This document shows positions 9,388-18,100 of a stretch of DNA of 64,000 nucleotides, piece by piece. The stretch comes from Xanthomonas arboricola pv. guizotiae (GTDB taxonomy: Bacteria > Pseudomonadota > Gammaproteobacteria > Xanthomonadales > Xanthomonadaceae). The notes beneath the pieces were generated by a model that did not search any database, had not been told where the DNA came from, and saw nothing but the letters and a program-made list of their open reading frames with translations. Location of the stretch: positions 62,001 to 126,000 of the forward strand of contig NZ_MDSK01000004.1 in assembly GCF_002940205.1 (NCBI RefSeq). Reading direction: 5' to 3'. Made by a program: the position numbers and the translations under genes. Position 1 is the first letter of the stretch, and each line of letters begins with the position of its first letter.

Positions 9388-9533
9388 GCAGGGCCCTTGC
9401 CCGCCCACCCTCGCAGGACACGCCGCAAGTACGTCCTTGTAGGCTCTTACGCGGCATCCATGCCGCGTAAGGTCCCGTGACGGTGAGCGGGCAAGGACCA
9501 ATCGAGATGGTCGTTGTGCATGGTTTTAAACAA
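9388..9533 (+). repeat. ~145-bp dispersed repeat, copy A
   Basis: It runs from GCAGGGCCCTTGCCCGCCC to ATGGTTTTAAAC and is closely matched by copy B at 9808-9953 (same strand) and copy C at 58712-58851 (opposite strand). The core is a perfect palindrome at 9447-9470 with 11-bp arms TTACGCGGCAT and a 2-base centre. It lies in the 869-bp gene-free interval 9219-10087. Small open frames here are products of the repeat, not genes. Confidence 0.8.
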
Positions 9534-9571
9534 CGCAATCGACCAGCTCTCTGGTGCGGTGTGCTCGCCGG

Positions 9572-9660
9572 TTGCGGGACCCTTAGCGGCATGGATGCCG
9601 CTGAGGAGCCTCCAGGGACGGATTCACGGCGTGTCCCGCGAGCGGCGAGGGCACCGCGCG
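9572..9660 (-). repeat. Diverged, inverted partial copy (D) of the ~145-bp repeat
   Basis: The sequence GCGGGACCCTTAGCGGCATGG...GGGACGGATTCACGGCGTGTCC corresponds to copies A-C read in the opposite direction, with many substitutions and a shortened palindrome (AGCGGCAT/ATGCCGCT). It lies between copies A and B, so the block is A-D-B with D inverted. Confidence 0.6.
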
Positions 9661-9807
9661 CTCGAATCACAAGCTTTTGAGTTAAGCATCCGATTGTGGC
9701 TAAACGACGCCACTGTTTTAAGTCTCGATTGTTCTAGACGTTGCGTCATGAGGAGTCTGGATAGCGCGCATGGATCAGTTGTGGAGCGGCGGATCTGCGG
9801 CGTGGCT

Positions 9808-9953
9808 GCAGGGCCCTTGCCCGCCCACCATCGCAGGACACGCCGCAAGTACGTCCGTGTAGGCTCTTACGCGGCATCCGTGCCGCGTAAGGTCCCGCGA
9901 CAGTGAGCAGGCAAGGACCATCGAAGATGGTCGGTGTGCATGGTTTTAAACAA
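9808..9953 (+). repeat. ~145-bp dispersed repeat, copy B
   Basis: A direct repeat of copy A about 420 bp downstream, with scattered substitutions. The core palindrome at 9867-9890 has one mismatch (ATCCGTG instead of ATCCATG). Like copy A it ends at a conserved ATGGTTTTAAAC tail. It sits just upstream of the terminator for the PHA depolymerase gene. Confidence 0.8.
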
Positions 9954-10037
9954 AGCAACCAACCAACTCTTTGGTGCGGGCGCCACGCACGTTGCCACGC
10001 AGTGCGCTGTCTTTACGCGAACCAAAAATCTGCGCGT

Positions 10038-10078
10038 AAAAAACGCCCCTTGATCGGTCTCGATCACGGGGCGTTTTT
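10038..10078. terminator. Intrinsic terminator of the PHA depolymerase gene
   Basis: A strong hairpin with arms AAAAACGCCCC and GGGGCGTTTTT, extended inside by TGATCG/CGATCA around a 4-base loop. It lies 10 bp after the depolymerase stop codon on the minus strand. The A run on one side and T run on the other let it work in both directions. Confidence 0.85.
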
Positions 10079-10087
10079 GTCGGCCGA

Positions 10088-11395
10088 TCAGGCGCGTTTG
10101 CCGCGCTTGCGGATCGGGGTGACGGTGGCGGGGTCGCGGCTGCCGACCGGGTCGGCATCGTAGCGAGCGATGAATTCGCGCACCTGCGGGTACACCACCT
10201 CGCGCCAGCGACGGCCGCTGAAGATGCCGTAGTGACCGGCACCTTCCACCACCAGATGACGACGATGCGCCGCGTCGATCCCGGTGCATAGATCGTGCAC
10301 CGCTTCGGTCTGGCCAAGGCCGGCGATATCGTCCAGTTCGCCTTCGATGCTGAGCAGTGCGGTATTGCGGATCGCCGACGGCTTGACCAGCTGGCCATCC
10401 ACGTTCCACTTGCCCTGCGGCAGCAGGAAGTCCTGGAACACCACGCGAATGGTGTCCAGGTAATACTCGGCCGGCATGTCGAGCACGGCGTTGTATTCGT
10501 CGTAGAACTGCCTGTGCGCCTGCGCGTCCTGCAGGTCGCCCTTGACCAGATCGGTGTAGAAATCCCAGTGCGACATCACGTGCCGGTTGGGGTTCATCGA
10601 CAGGAAGCCGGCATGCTGCAGGAAGCCCGGATACACCTGGCGGCCGTGGCCCGGATACGGGAACGGCACGGTGTGGATCAGGTTGTTCTGGAACCACTCG
10701 ATGCCGTTCTCGGTGGCCAGGTTGTTGACCTGGGTCGGGCTGCGGCGCGCATCGATCGGCCCGCCCATCATCACCAGCGAGCGCGGCGTGGGCTCATCGT
10801 TGCTGGCCATCAACGACACCGCCGCAAGCACCGGCACAGTGGGTTGACACACGCTCACCACATGCAGGCGCTCGGCGCCGATGTGACGGATGAACTCCTG
10901 GATGTAGCTGATGTAGTCCTCGAGCCGGAACGCACCGGCTTCCAGCGGCACCATGCGCGCGTCGACCCAGTCGGTGACATAGACCTTGTGGTTGCGCAGC
11001 AGGGTGCGCACGGTGTCGCGCAGCAGGGTGGCGTGGTGGCCGGACAACGGCGCTACCACCAGCACCGCCGGCTGCTGCTTCATCGTGCCGATCAGCTCGA
11101 CATGGTCGCTGAAACGCTTGAAGCGCAGCAGACGGCAGAACGGCCTGCTCAGCACTTCGCGTTCGATGATCGGCAGCGAATGGCCATCGACCTCGACATC
11201 GTCGAGCGCCCAGGCCGGCTTCTCGTACTCCTTGCCCAGGCGATGGAACAGCTCGTTGCTGGCCGCCATGCGCTCGGCGCCCGGGAGCGAGGCCCACAGA
11301 CTGTCGGGGTCGGAGAACATCTTGGCGTTCGCCTGGGCCTGGTGCACCCAAGGGGCTAGCAGATTGCGGGTCAGCTCGTGCAGTTGATAAAGCAT
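10088..11395 (-). CDS. phaZ: Intracellular polyhydroxyalkanoate depolymerase (PhaZ-like)
   Basis: A 435-residue cytoplasmic alpha/beta hydrolase, starting at 11395 (MLYQLHELTRNLLAPW). Features are VLVVAPLSGHHATLLRDTVRTLL near residue 110, the nucleophile-elbow region VVSVCQPTVPVLAA, where a Cys stands in the position used as nucleophile by intracellular PhaZ enzymes, and the C-terminal GAGHYGIFSGRRWRE carrying the likely catalytic His. The length and the PHB_depo_C-type C-terminus match intracellular PHA depolymerases, which release hydroxyacids from storage granules. No PHA synthase gene is in the window. A terminator follows directly, and the gene appears monocistronic. Confidence 0.85.
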   Translation of the reverse strand: MLYQLHELTRNLLAPWVHQAQANAKMFSDPDSLWASLPGAERMAASNELFHRLGKEYEKPAWALDDVEVDGHSLPIIEREVLSRPFCRLLRFKRFSDHVELIGTMKQQPAVLVVAPLSGHHATLLRDTVRTLLRNHKVYVTDWVDARMVPLEAGAFRLEDYISYIQEFIRHIGAERLHVVSVCQPTVPVLAAVSLMASNDEPTPRSLVMMGGPIDARRSPTQVNNLATENGIEWFQNNLIHTVPFPYPGHGRQVYPGFLQHAGFLSMNPNRHVMSHWDFYTDLVKGDLQDAQAHRQFYDEYNAVLDMPAEYYLDTIRVVFQDFLLPQGKWNVDGQLVKPSAIRNTALLSIEGELDDIAGLGQTEAVHDLCTGIDAAHRRHLVVEGAGHYGIFSGRRWREVVYPQVREFIARYDADPVGSRDPATVTPIRKRGKRA

Positions 11396-11610
11396 TCCAC
11401 CCATCCGTGCGGCTCTTTGCTGCCGCGCAGCATACCCCCTTTGGCGCATTTGCACCTTAATGGGGCTGCGGACGGTAGAGGCTGTCATACGCCCCAAGGC
11501 AGGCGTTTGCTGGACGAGTGCTTACCTGCGGGAGGGGATGAATGAGGTAGGAGCGCAGCCCCGGTGCACCCAGTCGTCGCTGTACTGAATGTCCAACAGG
11601 CTTCGCGCGC

Positions 11611-11698
11611 ACCCTCATCCGCCCCTGCGGGGCACCTTCTCCCGGCGGGAGAAGGGAGTGAAGCCGCTCAGCCTGCGCGAGAGGGGTTGGGTGAGGGG
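11611..11698. repeat. CCTTCTCCC/GGGAGAAGG palindromic repeat
   Basis: Outer arms ACCCTCATCC and GGGTGAGGGG flank an inner palindrome CCTTCTCCCGGCGGGAGAAGG (11634-11655 region). A related copy lies at 54405-54525. The element fills most of the interval between the PHA depolymerase and the methyltransferase gene (11396-11747), which otherwise shows nothing. Confidence 0.65.
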
Positions 11699-11747
11699 AC
11701 GCGGCGAAGCCACTCGCCATGCGTGCCTCAACCGGCCAGCGTCCTGC

Positions 11748-12350
11748 TCAGCCGCGCTCCAGCGCAGACGCCTCATCGGCCAACTGCGGCGACAACCAGC
11801 AGTGCGAGCCGAGTGCGGCAAACCCCACGCTGGCGAAGCGGCGCCGATACCAGCGCGCCGGCCGCGCCTGAAAACCATCGTGGTCGCCTTCGAAGGCGTC
11901 CTCTTCGGCGAAGGTTTCCAGAAACGCCACGCCCGCGCACATTTCGGCCAACCCCGGCAGGCCCTGGTTGAACTCGCGCGTGGACACGTAATGCAGCACG
12001 TCCGAGCAGATCAGCAGATCCACCGGCGCGCAGGGGCGCAGCCAGGCGAAATCGCCGAAGCGGGCAGGGTGGATCTGCCGGCTGCGTCCGTAACGCTGCA
12101 CCGCATAGGCGCTGCTGTCGAAGCCCAGATAGCTCAGCCTGGGGCGTAACGCCAGCAAGGGCGCGCGCCAGGCCGCCTCGCCGCAACCGATATCCAGCAC
12201 GCTGCGGATCGGGCGCTCCAGGTAGTACTCGGCCTGGCTCACCGCCAGTGCGACCTTGCGTCGCAGGCGCGCAGGGTCGGCCAGCCCGGCATCCCGGTAC
12301 CAGCGGCGGAAATAGTGGGCGTCGTACTGCTTGTCGTCGGGTTCGGACAT
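11748..12350 (-). CDS. SAM-dependent methyltransferase
   Basis: A 200-residue class I methyltransferase; the start at 12350 (MSEPDDKQYDAHYFRRWYRD) is preferred over an upstream ATG at 12398. Motif I is VLDIGCGEAAWRAPLL (about residues 48-63), motif II is LGFDSSAYAV, and motif IV is VDLLICSDVLHYV. The substrate cannot be told; YDAHYFRRWYRD at the N-terminus is typical of small uncharacterised trans-methylases. It is divergent from the HemJ-like gene across a 74-bp gap. Confidence 0.8.
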   Translation of the reverse strand: MSEPDDKQYDAHYFRRWYRDAGLADPARLRRKVALAVSQAEYYLERPIRSVLDIGCGEAAWRAPLLALRPRLSYLGFDSSAYAVQRYGRSRQIHPARFGDFAWLRPCAPVDLLICSDVLHYVSTREFNQGLPGLAEMCAGVAFLETFAEEDAFEGDHDGFQARPARWYRRRFASVGFAALGSHCWLSPQLADEASALERG

Positions 12351-12424
12351 GGACGTCGGGTGCTTTCGCGCGAGCGGATGGGTGAAAATGCGGGCCATCC
12401 TACGCCAGCCAGCGAAGCCAGCAC

Positions 12425-12871
12425 ATGACCCTGTACCTGTGGATCAAGACCTTCCATCTGTTGTTCGTCACTGCGTGGATGGCGGCGGTGTTCTACCTGC
12501 CGCGCATCCTGGTCAATATCGCCGAAGCCGGTGCCGAGCCTGCGGTGCGCACGCGCCTGGTGCTGATGGGGCGCCGCCTCTATAAATTCGGCCACAGCAT
12601 GCTGGGGCTGGCGCTGCTGCTGGGCGCGGTGCTGTGGCAGGGCTATCGGGTGATTGCGGATTTCCCGACGATGGTGGCCGGTGGCTGGCTGCACGCAAAA
12701 CTGTTTGCGGTGGCCTTGATCCTGGCGCATTACATCGTGGCCGGGCGCTGGTTGAAGGGCGTGGATCAGGGCCGCAGCCTGCCCAGCGGCCGCGCATTGC
12801 GGCTGTTCAATGAAGTGCCGGTGGTGGTGTTGGTCGGGGTGATCTGGCTGGTGCTGGCCAAGCCGTTCTGA
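12425..12871 (+). CDS. hemJ: HemJ/CopD-like membrane protein (putative protoporphyrinogen oxidase)
   Basis: A 148-residue protein with four membrane helices. WIKTFHLLFVTAWMAAVFYLPRILV carries the conserved His of helix 1, and RRLYKFGHSMLGLALLLGA and WLHAKLFAVALILAHYIVAGRWL carry others. Length and His pattern match HemJ (UPF0093), which oxidises protoporphyrinogen IX to protoporphyrin IX in many proteobacteria lacking HemG/HemY. It belongs to the wider CopD superfamily, so a copper-related annotation is the alternative. It is monocistronic. Whether another protoporphyrinogen oxidase exists elsewhere in the genome cannot be seen. Confidence 0.7.
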   Translation: MTLYLWIKTFHLLFVTAWMAAVFYLPRILVNIAEAGAEPAVRTRLVLMGRRLYKFGHSMLGLALLLGAVLWQGYRVIADFPTMVAGGWLHAKLFAVALILAHYIVAGRWLKGVDQGRSLPSGRALRLFNEVPVVVLVGVIWLVLAKPF

Positions 12872-13134
12872 CACAACACCCGGGCAGTGCATGCGCTCGC
12901 CGGATGCATCGGTCGTCGCTGGCGTGTTTGCGCAGCACTGCGGTGATGTGGCGCGGATGGTCGATGGATTCCGCCAAGGCGCCATTGCAAAACGATTGTG
13001 CCGACAACTGCAGCAAGTGATCGACCCGGGCCTTCAGGCTTGCCGATATCGCCATCCTTCCTGGGCATGGCTGTGCTCTCGGTCGCCGACCAGGTTTTGT
13101 GGGAACACGGTGCGCGCGCCATCCGTGATCGCCG

Positions 13135-13162
13135 CTTGAGTATCGCTTCAGGCGGCGATCAC
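13135..13162 (-). terminator. Hairpin overlapping the stop codon of the TPR gene
   Basis: GTGATCGCCGC and GCGGCGATCAC form an 11-bp stem spanning the stop codon at 13159-13161. It lacks a clear T run, so it may be a weak terminator or an mRNA 3' stabiliser. The rest of 12872-13134 has no supported gene. Confidence 0.4.
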
Positions 13163-13914
13163 GCCTGGGTGCCGAGCTCGCTCAGTCCCTTGCGCGCCAA
13201 GTCGATCCAGGCGCGTTGCTCGCGCTGGTAATGCCTGGGCGAGGCGGCTGCGTGGCGCAGCACCTGCTCGAAGACGGCCCTGGCCTCTTGCGGGCGCGCG
13301 GCGCGCAACAACAGCTGCGCATAACGCACGCGTGCTTCTTCGCCCGGATAGCCTTGCGCAAGCGTTTCGTACTCGTGCAGCGCCGCGTCGATGCTGCCGC
13401 TGTCTTCGACTGCGCGCGCGTACAGCAGGTGCCCGTCGTGCGAACGGAATGTCGGATTGGCCGCGATCAACGCGTCCAGCGTCTTGCGTGTGTCTGCGGC
13501 CTGGCCCAGCCCGTACTGGGCTTTGGCCAGGCCCAGCATCAGGTCCGGATCGTCCTGGTAGATGCCGCGCAGCGCGCCCTGATACAGCTCGGCGGCACGC
13601 GCGTAGTCGCCCTGTTCCAGCAGCGTCTGCGCGAGGCGGCGGCGATTCTCGGGGGTGTCGGCCACATCCAGCTGGCGCGATGCATCGCGCTGTTCGCGTT
13701 GCGGGTCGATGCGCTGACGCATCTTGCGCAGTCCACGGCGCGCGGTCGGGTCGTTGCGCAGGTCCGGGATCACCGCCACGCACACGTAGACCAGGACCGC
13801 CAGCAACGAAAACGCCAGCAGGATGAAGATCCAGTACAGCGGGCGGCCGCTGCGCACCACATGCACGCAGCAGGCGGCCTGCAACACCAGCGACAGCAGA
13901 AGTAGCGGGCTCAT
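13159..13914 (-). CDS. Membrane-anchored TPR protein
   Basis: A 251-residue protein starting at 13914 (MSPLLLLSLVLQAACC). Two N-terminal hydrophobic segments (about residues 3-18 and 25-48, LYWIFILLAFSLLAVLVYVCVAV) are followed by a basic juxtamembrane stretch. At least four TPR-like helical pairs come next (NRRRLAQTLLEQGDYARAAELYQGAL, DPDLMLGLAKAQYGLGQ, DAALHEYETLAQGYPG, ARVRYAQLLLRAARPQEARAVFEQVL). TPRs mediate protein interactions; the partner is unknown. It lies 85 bp downstream of accA on the same strand and could be cotranscribed with it. Confidence 0.75.
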   Translation of the reverse strand: MSPLLLLSLVLQAACCVHVVRSGRPLYWIFILLAFSLLAVLVYVCVAVIPDLRNDPTARRGLRKMRQRIDPQREQRDASRQLDVADTPENRRRLAQTLLEQGDYARAAELYQGALRGIYQDDPDLMLGLAKAQYGLGQAADTRKTLDALIAANPTFRSHDGHLLYARAVEDSGSIDAALHEYETLAQGYPGEEARVRYAQLLLRAARPQEARAVFEQVLRHAAASPRHYQREQRAWIDLARKGLSELGTQA

Positions 13915-13999
13915 ATCCGAACAGGTCCTTCCATGGTGGGCAATCGTCTTGCTGGCTGGCGATGCCGCGTGCAGCAGCATCGCCCCGGCAGACCGCCGA

Positions 14000-14959
14000 T
14001 CAGTTGCCTTCGTAGGCGCCGTAGCTGCGCAGGCGCTCGTAACGGCGCTGCAGCAGGCCCTCGACCGGCAGCTTTTCCAGCGCTTCCAGCTCGTTGAGCA
14101 GCACCGCCTTGAGGCGCTTGCCCATCTGCTCGGGATTGCGATGCGCGCCGCCGGTGGGTTCGCGGATCACCTTGTCGACCAGGCCCAGGCCTTTCAGGCG
14201 CTTGGCGGTCAAGCCGAGCTGCTCGGCCGCGTCCTTGGCCTTGGCCGCGTCCTTCCACAGGATCGAGGCGCAGCCTTCGGGCGAAATCACCGAATAGGTG
14301 CCGTATTCCAGCATCAAGGTGCGGTCGCCCACGCCGATCGCCAGCGCGCCGCCGGAGCCGCCTTCGCCGATCACGGTGCAGATCACCGGGATCTTCAGCT
14401 CGGCCATCTCCAGCAGGTTGCGCGCGATCGCTTCGGACTGGCCGCGCTCTTCGGCGCCGATGCCCGGATAGGCGCCCGGGGTGTCGATGAAGGTCAGCAG
14501 CGGCAGGCGGAAACGCTCGGCCAGCTTCATCAGGCGCAGCGCCTTGCGGTAGCCCTCCGGACGCGGCATGCCGAAATTGCGGGCGACCTTGCTCTTGGTG
14601 TCGCGGCCCTTCTGGTGGCCGATGATCACCACCGCGCGGCCATCGATGCGGCCCAGGCCACCGACGATCGCCTTGTCGTCGGCATAGGCGCGGTCGCCGG
14701 CCAGTTCCTGGAATTCGTCGCAGATGGTGTTGATGTAGTCCAGCGTGTACGGACGCTGCGGATGCCGCGCCAGCTGCGAGACCTGCCAGGCCGACAGGTC
14801 GCGGAAGATCTGTGCGGTACGCACGCGCAGCTTGTCGCGCAGCGCGCGCACCTCGGTGTCCACGTTGACTGCAGGACCGGTGCTGGCCTTGCGCAGTTCC
14901 TGGATCTTTGCTTCCAGATCGGCGATGGGTTGCTCGAAGTCGAGGTAGTTGGGATTCAT
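14000..14959 (-). CDS. accA: Acetyl-CoA carboxylase carboxyltransferase subunit alpha
   Basis: A 319-residue protein, the usual length. It begins [19 protein letters not shown] and contains the crotonase-fold core with [55 protein letters not shown] and [17 protein letters not shown]. These are the oxyanion-hole and CoA/biotin-binding signatures of AccA. With AccD it moves the carboxyl group from biotin to acetyl-CoA, the first step of fatty acid synthesis. It follows dnaE in the usual order; a hairpin repeat and ~155 bp separate them, so it may have its own promoter. Confidence 0.97.
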   Translation of the reverse strand: MNPNYLDFEQPIADLEAKIQELRKASTGPAVNVDTEVRALRDKLRVRTAQIFRDLSAWQVSQLARHPQRPYTLDYINTICDEFQELAGDRAYADDKAIVGGLGRIDGRAVVIIGHQKGRDTKSKVARNFGMPRPEGYRKALRLMKLAERFRLPLLTFIDTPGAYPGIGAEERGQSEAIARNLLEMAELKIPVICTVIGEGGSGGALAIGVGDRTLMLEYGTYSVISPEGCASILWKDAAKAKDAAEQLGLTAKRLKGLGLVDKVIREPTGGAHRNPEQMGKRLKAVLLNELEALEKLPVEGLLQRRYERLRSYGAYEGN

Positions 14960-15030
14960 GCAGTGGTGTCGTCGACGTAAGGCGGGGAGTGTAGCCGAAT
15001 GCGTCCGATGAACCCGTACGGTGGGGTTAG

Positions 15031-15117
15031 GAGAATCGGGAATCGGGAATGGGGAATCAAAGCAGGGCGGATGGCGGCCTCGCTTTTGCGATTCCCCATT
15101 CCCGACTCCCCATTCTC
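15031..15117. repeat. GGGAATC-type hairpin at the dnaE 3' end
   Basis: The left arm 15031-15058 (GAGAATCGGGAATCGGGAAT...) and right arm 15090-15117 are nearly perfect 28-bp complements around a ~31-base loop. The dnaE stop codon (15116-15118) lies inside the right arm, so dnaE translation ends in the element and the hairpin forms the start of the 3' UTR. It may act as a terminator or RNA stabiliser. Confidence 0.8.
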
Positions 15118-18100
15118 AAGCCCACGGAGGGCTGTACTTGATCTTCAAGGTCCGCACCGCGGGGTCGGCGCGCAGGTTGTCCATCAGCTGCTGGTCGATC
15201 CGCACCGAGTGGCTGCCGTTGAGGTCGAGCATGCCGGCCACGCCGCCGGTCGAGGCGCGCAGCAGCAGGTCCAGGCGCAGGGGCGTCTTGCCGGGGCGGT
15301 GCTTGGCCAGCAGCGCGTCGATGCGCTTCCAGGCCTGTTTCTCGCGCAGGTCCAGGCGCAGCGACAGGCGTTGTGCGTGGTCGGCGCAGATCTGCTCGTA
15401 GTCCCAGCATTGGCGGATGCGCAGGCTGTAGCCGCCGTTGAATTCGTCCTCGCGCAAGCCGCCCTTGACGATCAGGATGCGGTCGCGGGTGAGCAGATGC
15501 CCGAACTCGGCCATCGCATCGGAGAACGCGCTGCATTCGACCCGGCCACGGCCGTCTTCGAGCTGCACGAACACCTGGCTGTCGCCCTTGCGCCGCACGC
15601 CGATCACCTGGCCGGCCAGGATCGCGCTGACTTCCGGGCGCCAGGCGCGCTTTTCGCCATCGCCACCGCCGCCACCGCCGCGTTGTTGCGAGGCGAGGAT
15701 CTTCTCCAGCGCGCCCAGGTCGCAGCCGACCAGCTCGCGCACTTCGTCGCGGTGCGGGTCGAACGGGTGACCGCTGAGATAGAAGCCCAGCGTTTCGCGC
15801 TCGCCGGTGAGCAACTGGCCCAGCGGCCATTCCTTGCTTTCGGGCAGGTCCAGACGCAGCGCCGGCGCGCTCGGGTCCGGCCCGCCGAACAGCGAGTTCT
15901 GGCCCGAGGCGCGTTCGCGCGCCAGCTGCTCGGTGGCCTTGACCACTTCCGGCAGCTGCAGCATCAGCGAGGCGCGGTTCTTGCCCAGCCCGTCCATGGC
16001 GCCGGCGTTGATCATCGCTTCCAGCGTGCGCCGGTTGAGCTTGGCGGTGCCCACGCGCGTGCAGAAATCCAGCAAGGTGGTGTAGGGGCCGCCGCGCTGG
16101 CGTTCTTCGACGATCGCCTCGCAGGCGCCCTGGCCGACACCCTTGATCGCGCCCAGGCCGTACTGGATGGTGTCCGGGCTGGCCGCCTCGAACATGTAGG
16201 CCGACTCGTTGACGCGCGGCGGCTTGACGGTCAGGCCAAGATTGCGTACCTCGTCGAGAAAGCCGACCACCTTGTCGGTGTTGTCCATGTCCGAGGACAG
16301 CGTCGCGGCCATGAATTCGGCCGGGTAATGCCGTTTCAGCCATGCGGTCTGGTAGCTGACCAGCGCGTAGGCGGCGGCGTGCGACTTGTTGAAGCCGTAG
16401 CCGGCGAACTTCTCCATCAGGTCGAAGATTTCGTCGGCCTTGGCCGCGCTCACTCCGCCCTTGGCCGCGCCTTCGCGGAAGATCTCGCGGTGCTTGGCCA
16501 TTTCGGCCGGCACCTTCTTGCCCATCGCGCGGCGCAGCAGGTCGGCGCCGCCCAGCGAATAATCGCCGACGATCTGCGCCATCTGCATCACCTGCTCCTG
16601 GTACACCATGATGCCGTAGGTGTCCTTGAGGATGACTTCGGTACGCGGATCCGGGTAGATGATCTCCTGCTGGCCGTGCTTGCGCGCGTTGAAATCCGGG
16701 ATCAGGTCCATCGGGCCGGGGCGGTACAGCGACACCAGCGCGATCAGGTCTTCGAAACGGTCCGGGCGCGCGTCCTTGAGCAGGCGGCGCATGCCCGAGG
16801 ATTCGAACTGGAACACCGCGCCGGTATTGCCCGAGGCGAACACGCCCTTGTAGGTGGGGGCATCGTCGAGCGGAATGGCGCTGATGTCGACCGGGTCGAT
16901 GCCGGCGCGTGCGTGGCGCACGTTGATCGCCTTGACCGCCCAATCGATGATGGTCAGCGTGCGCAGGCCGAGGAAGTCGAACTTGACCAGGCCGACCGCT
17001 TCGACGTCGTCCTTGTCGAACTGGGTGACCTGGTTCTTGCCGCGTCCGTCCTGGTCGTGTTCGGCGAACAGCGGGCAGAACTCGGAGAGCGGCTCGGGCG
17101 CGATCACCACGCCGCCGGCGTGCTTGCCGGCGTTGCGGGTGAGGTCCTCGAGCTGGCGCGCCAGATCCATCAGGTCGCGCACATCGTCCTCGACCTGGTA
17201 GCGCTGGATCAGGTCCGGCGAGGCCATCTCCGAATCCTTGCCTTCGCCCATCGCATCCTTGAGCGTGATGCCCAGGATGTTGGGGATCAGCTTGGCGACG
17301 CTGTCGACCAGGCCGTAGCTGAAGCCGAGCACGCGCCCGGCGTCGCGCACCACCGCCTTGGCCGCCATGGTGCCGTAGGTGATGATCTGGCTGACCCGGT
17401 CGCGGCCGTACTTGCGCGCCACGTAGTCGATCACCTCGTCGCGGCGGTCCATGCAGAAGTCGATGTCGAAGTCGGGCATCGACACGCGTTCCGGGTTGAG
17501 GAAGCGCTCGAACAGCAGGTTGTACGGCAGCGGATCCAGATCGGTGATCTGCAGCGCCCACGCCACCAGCGAACCGGCACCGGAGCCGCGGCCCGGGCCG
17601 ATCGGAATGCCCTGGTTCTTGCCCCACTGGATGAAGTCGGCCACGATCAGGAAGTAGCCGGGGAAGCCCATCTTGATGATGGTGTCCAGCTCGAATTCCA
17701 GCCGGTCGACATAGTCCTGGCGGGTCTTGCCGGGCGCGATCGGGTTCTTTTCCAGGCGTGCGGCCAGGCCTGCGCGCGACTGGCTGCGGATCCAGCTGTC
17801 CAGCGTCTCGTCTTCCGGCACCGGATAGGCGGGCAGGAAGTAGGTGCCCAGGCGCATCTCGATGTTGCAACGCTGCGCCAGCGCGTGGGTGTTGTCGATC
17901 GCGTCTGGGATGTCGGCGAACAGCGCCGCCATCTCCTCGCTGGATTTCAGGTACTGCTGGTCGCTGTACTCGCGCGGACGTTTGGGATCGTCGAGCACGC
18001 GGCCGGAGGAAATACACACCCGCGCCTCGTGGGCATTGAAGTCGCTGGCGTACAGGAAGCGCACATCGTTGCTGGCCACCACCGGCAGGCCGCGCACGCC

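Noticed and set aside
9239-9958. Several 65-130 codon frames in the gene-free block
   Set aside because: They are readings of the dispersed repeat, with near-identical peptides (such as WWAGKGPAA) recurring at each copy; there are no ribosome sites.
11589-12149. Plus-strand frame opposite the methyltransferase
   Set aside because: It begins in a palindromic repeat and continues as antisense of the methyltransferase.
12807-13055. Minus-strand 82-codon frame beginning MAISASLKARVDHLLQL
   Set aside because: The first ~60 residues look protein-like, but the end is a shadow of the HemJ-like gene and no family is recognised; it could be a gene remnant but is not supported.
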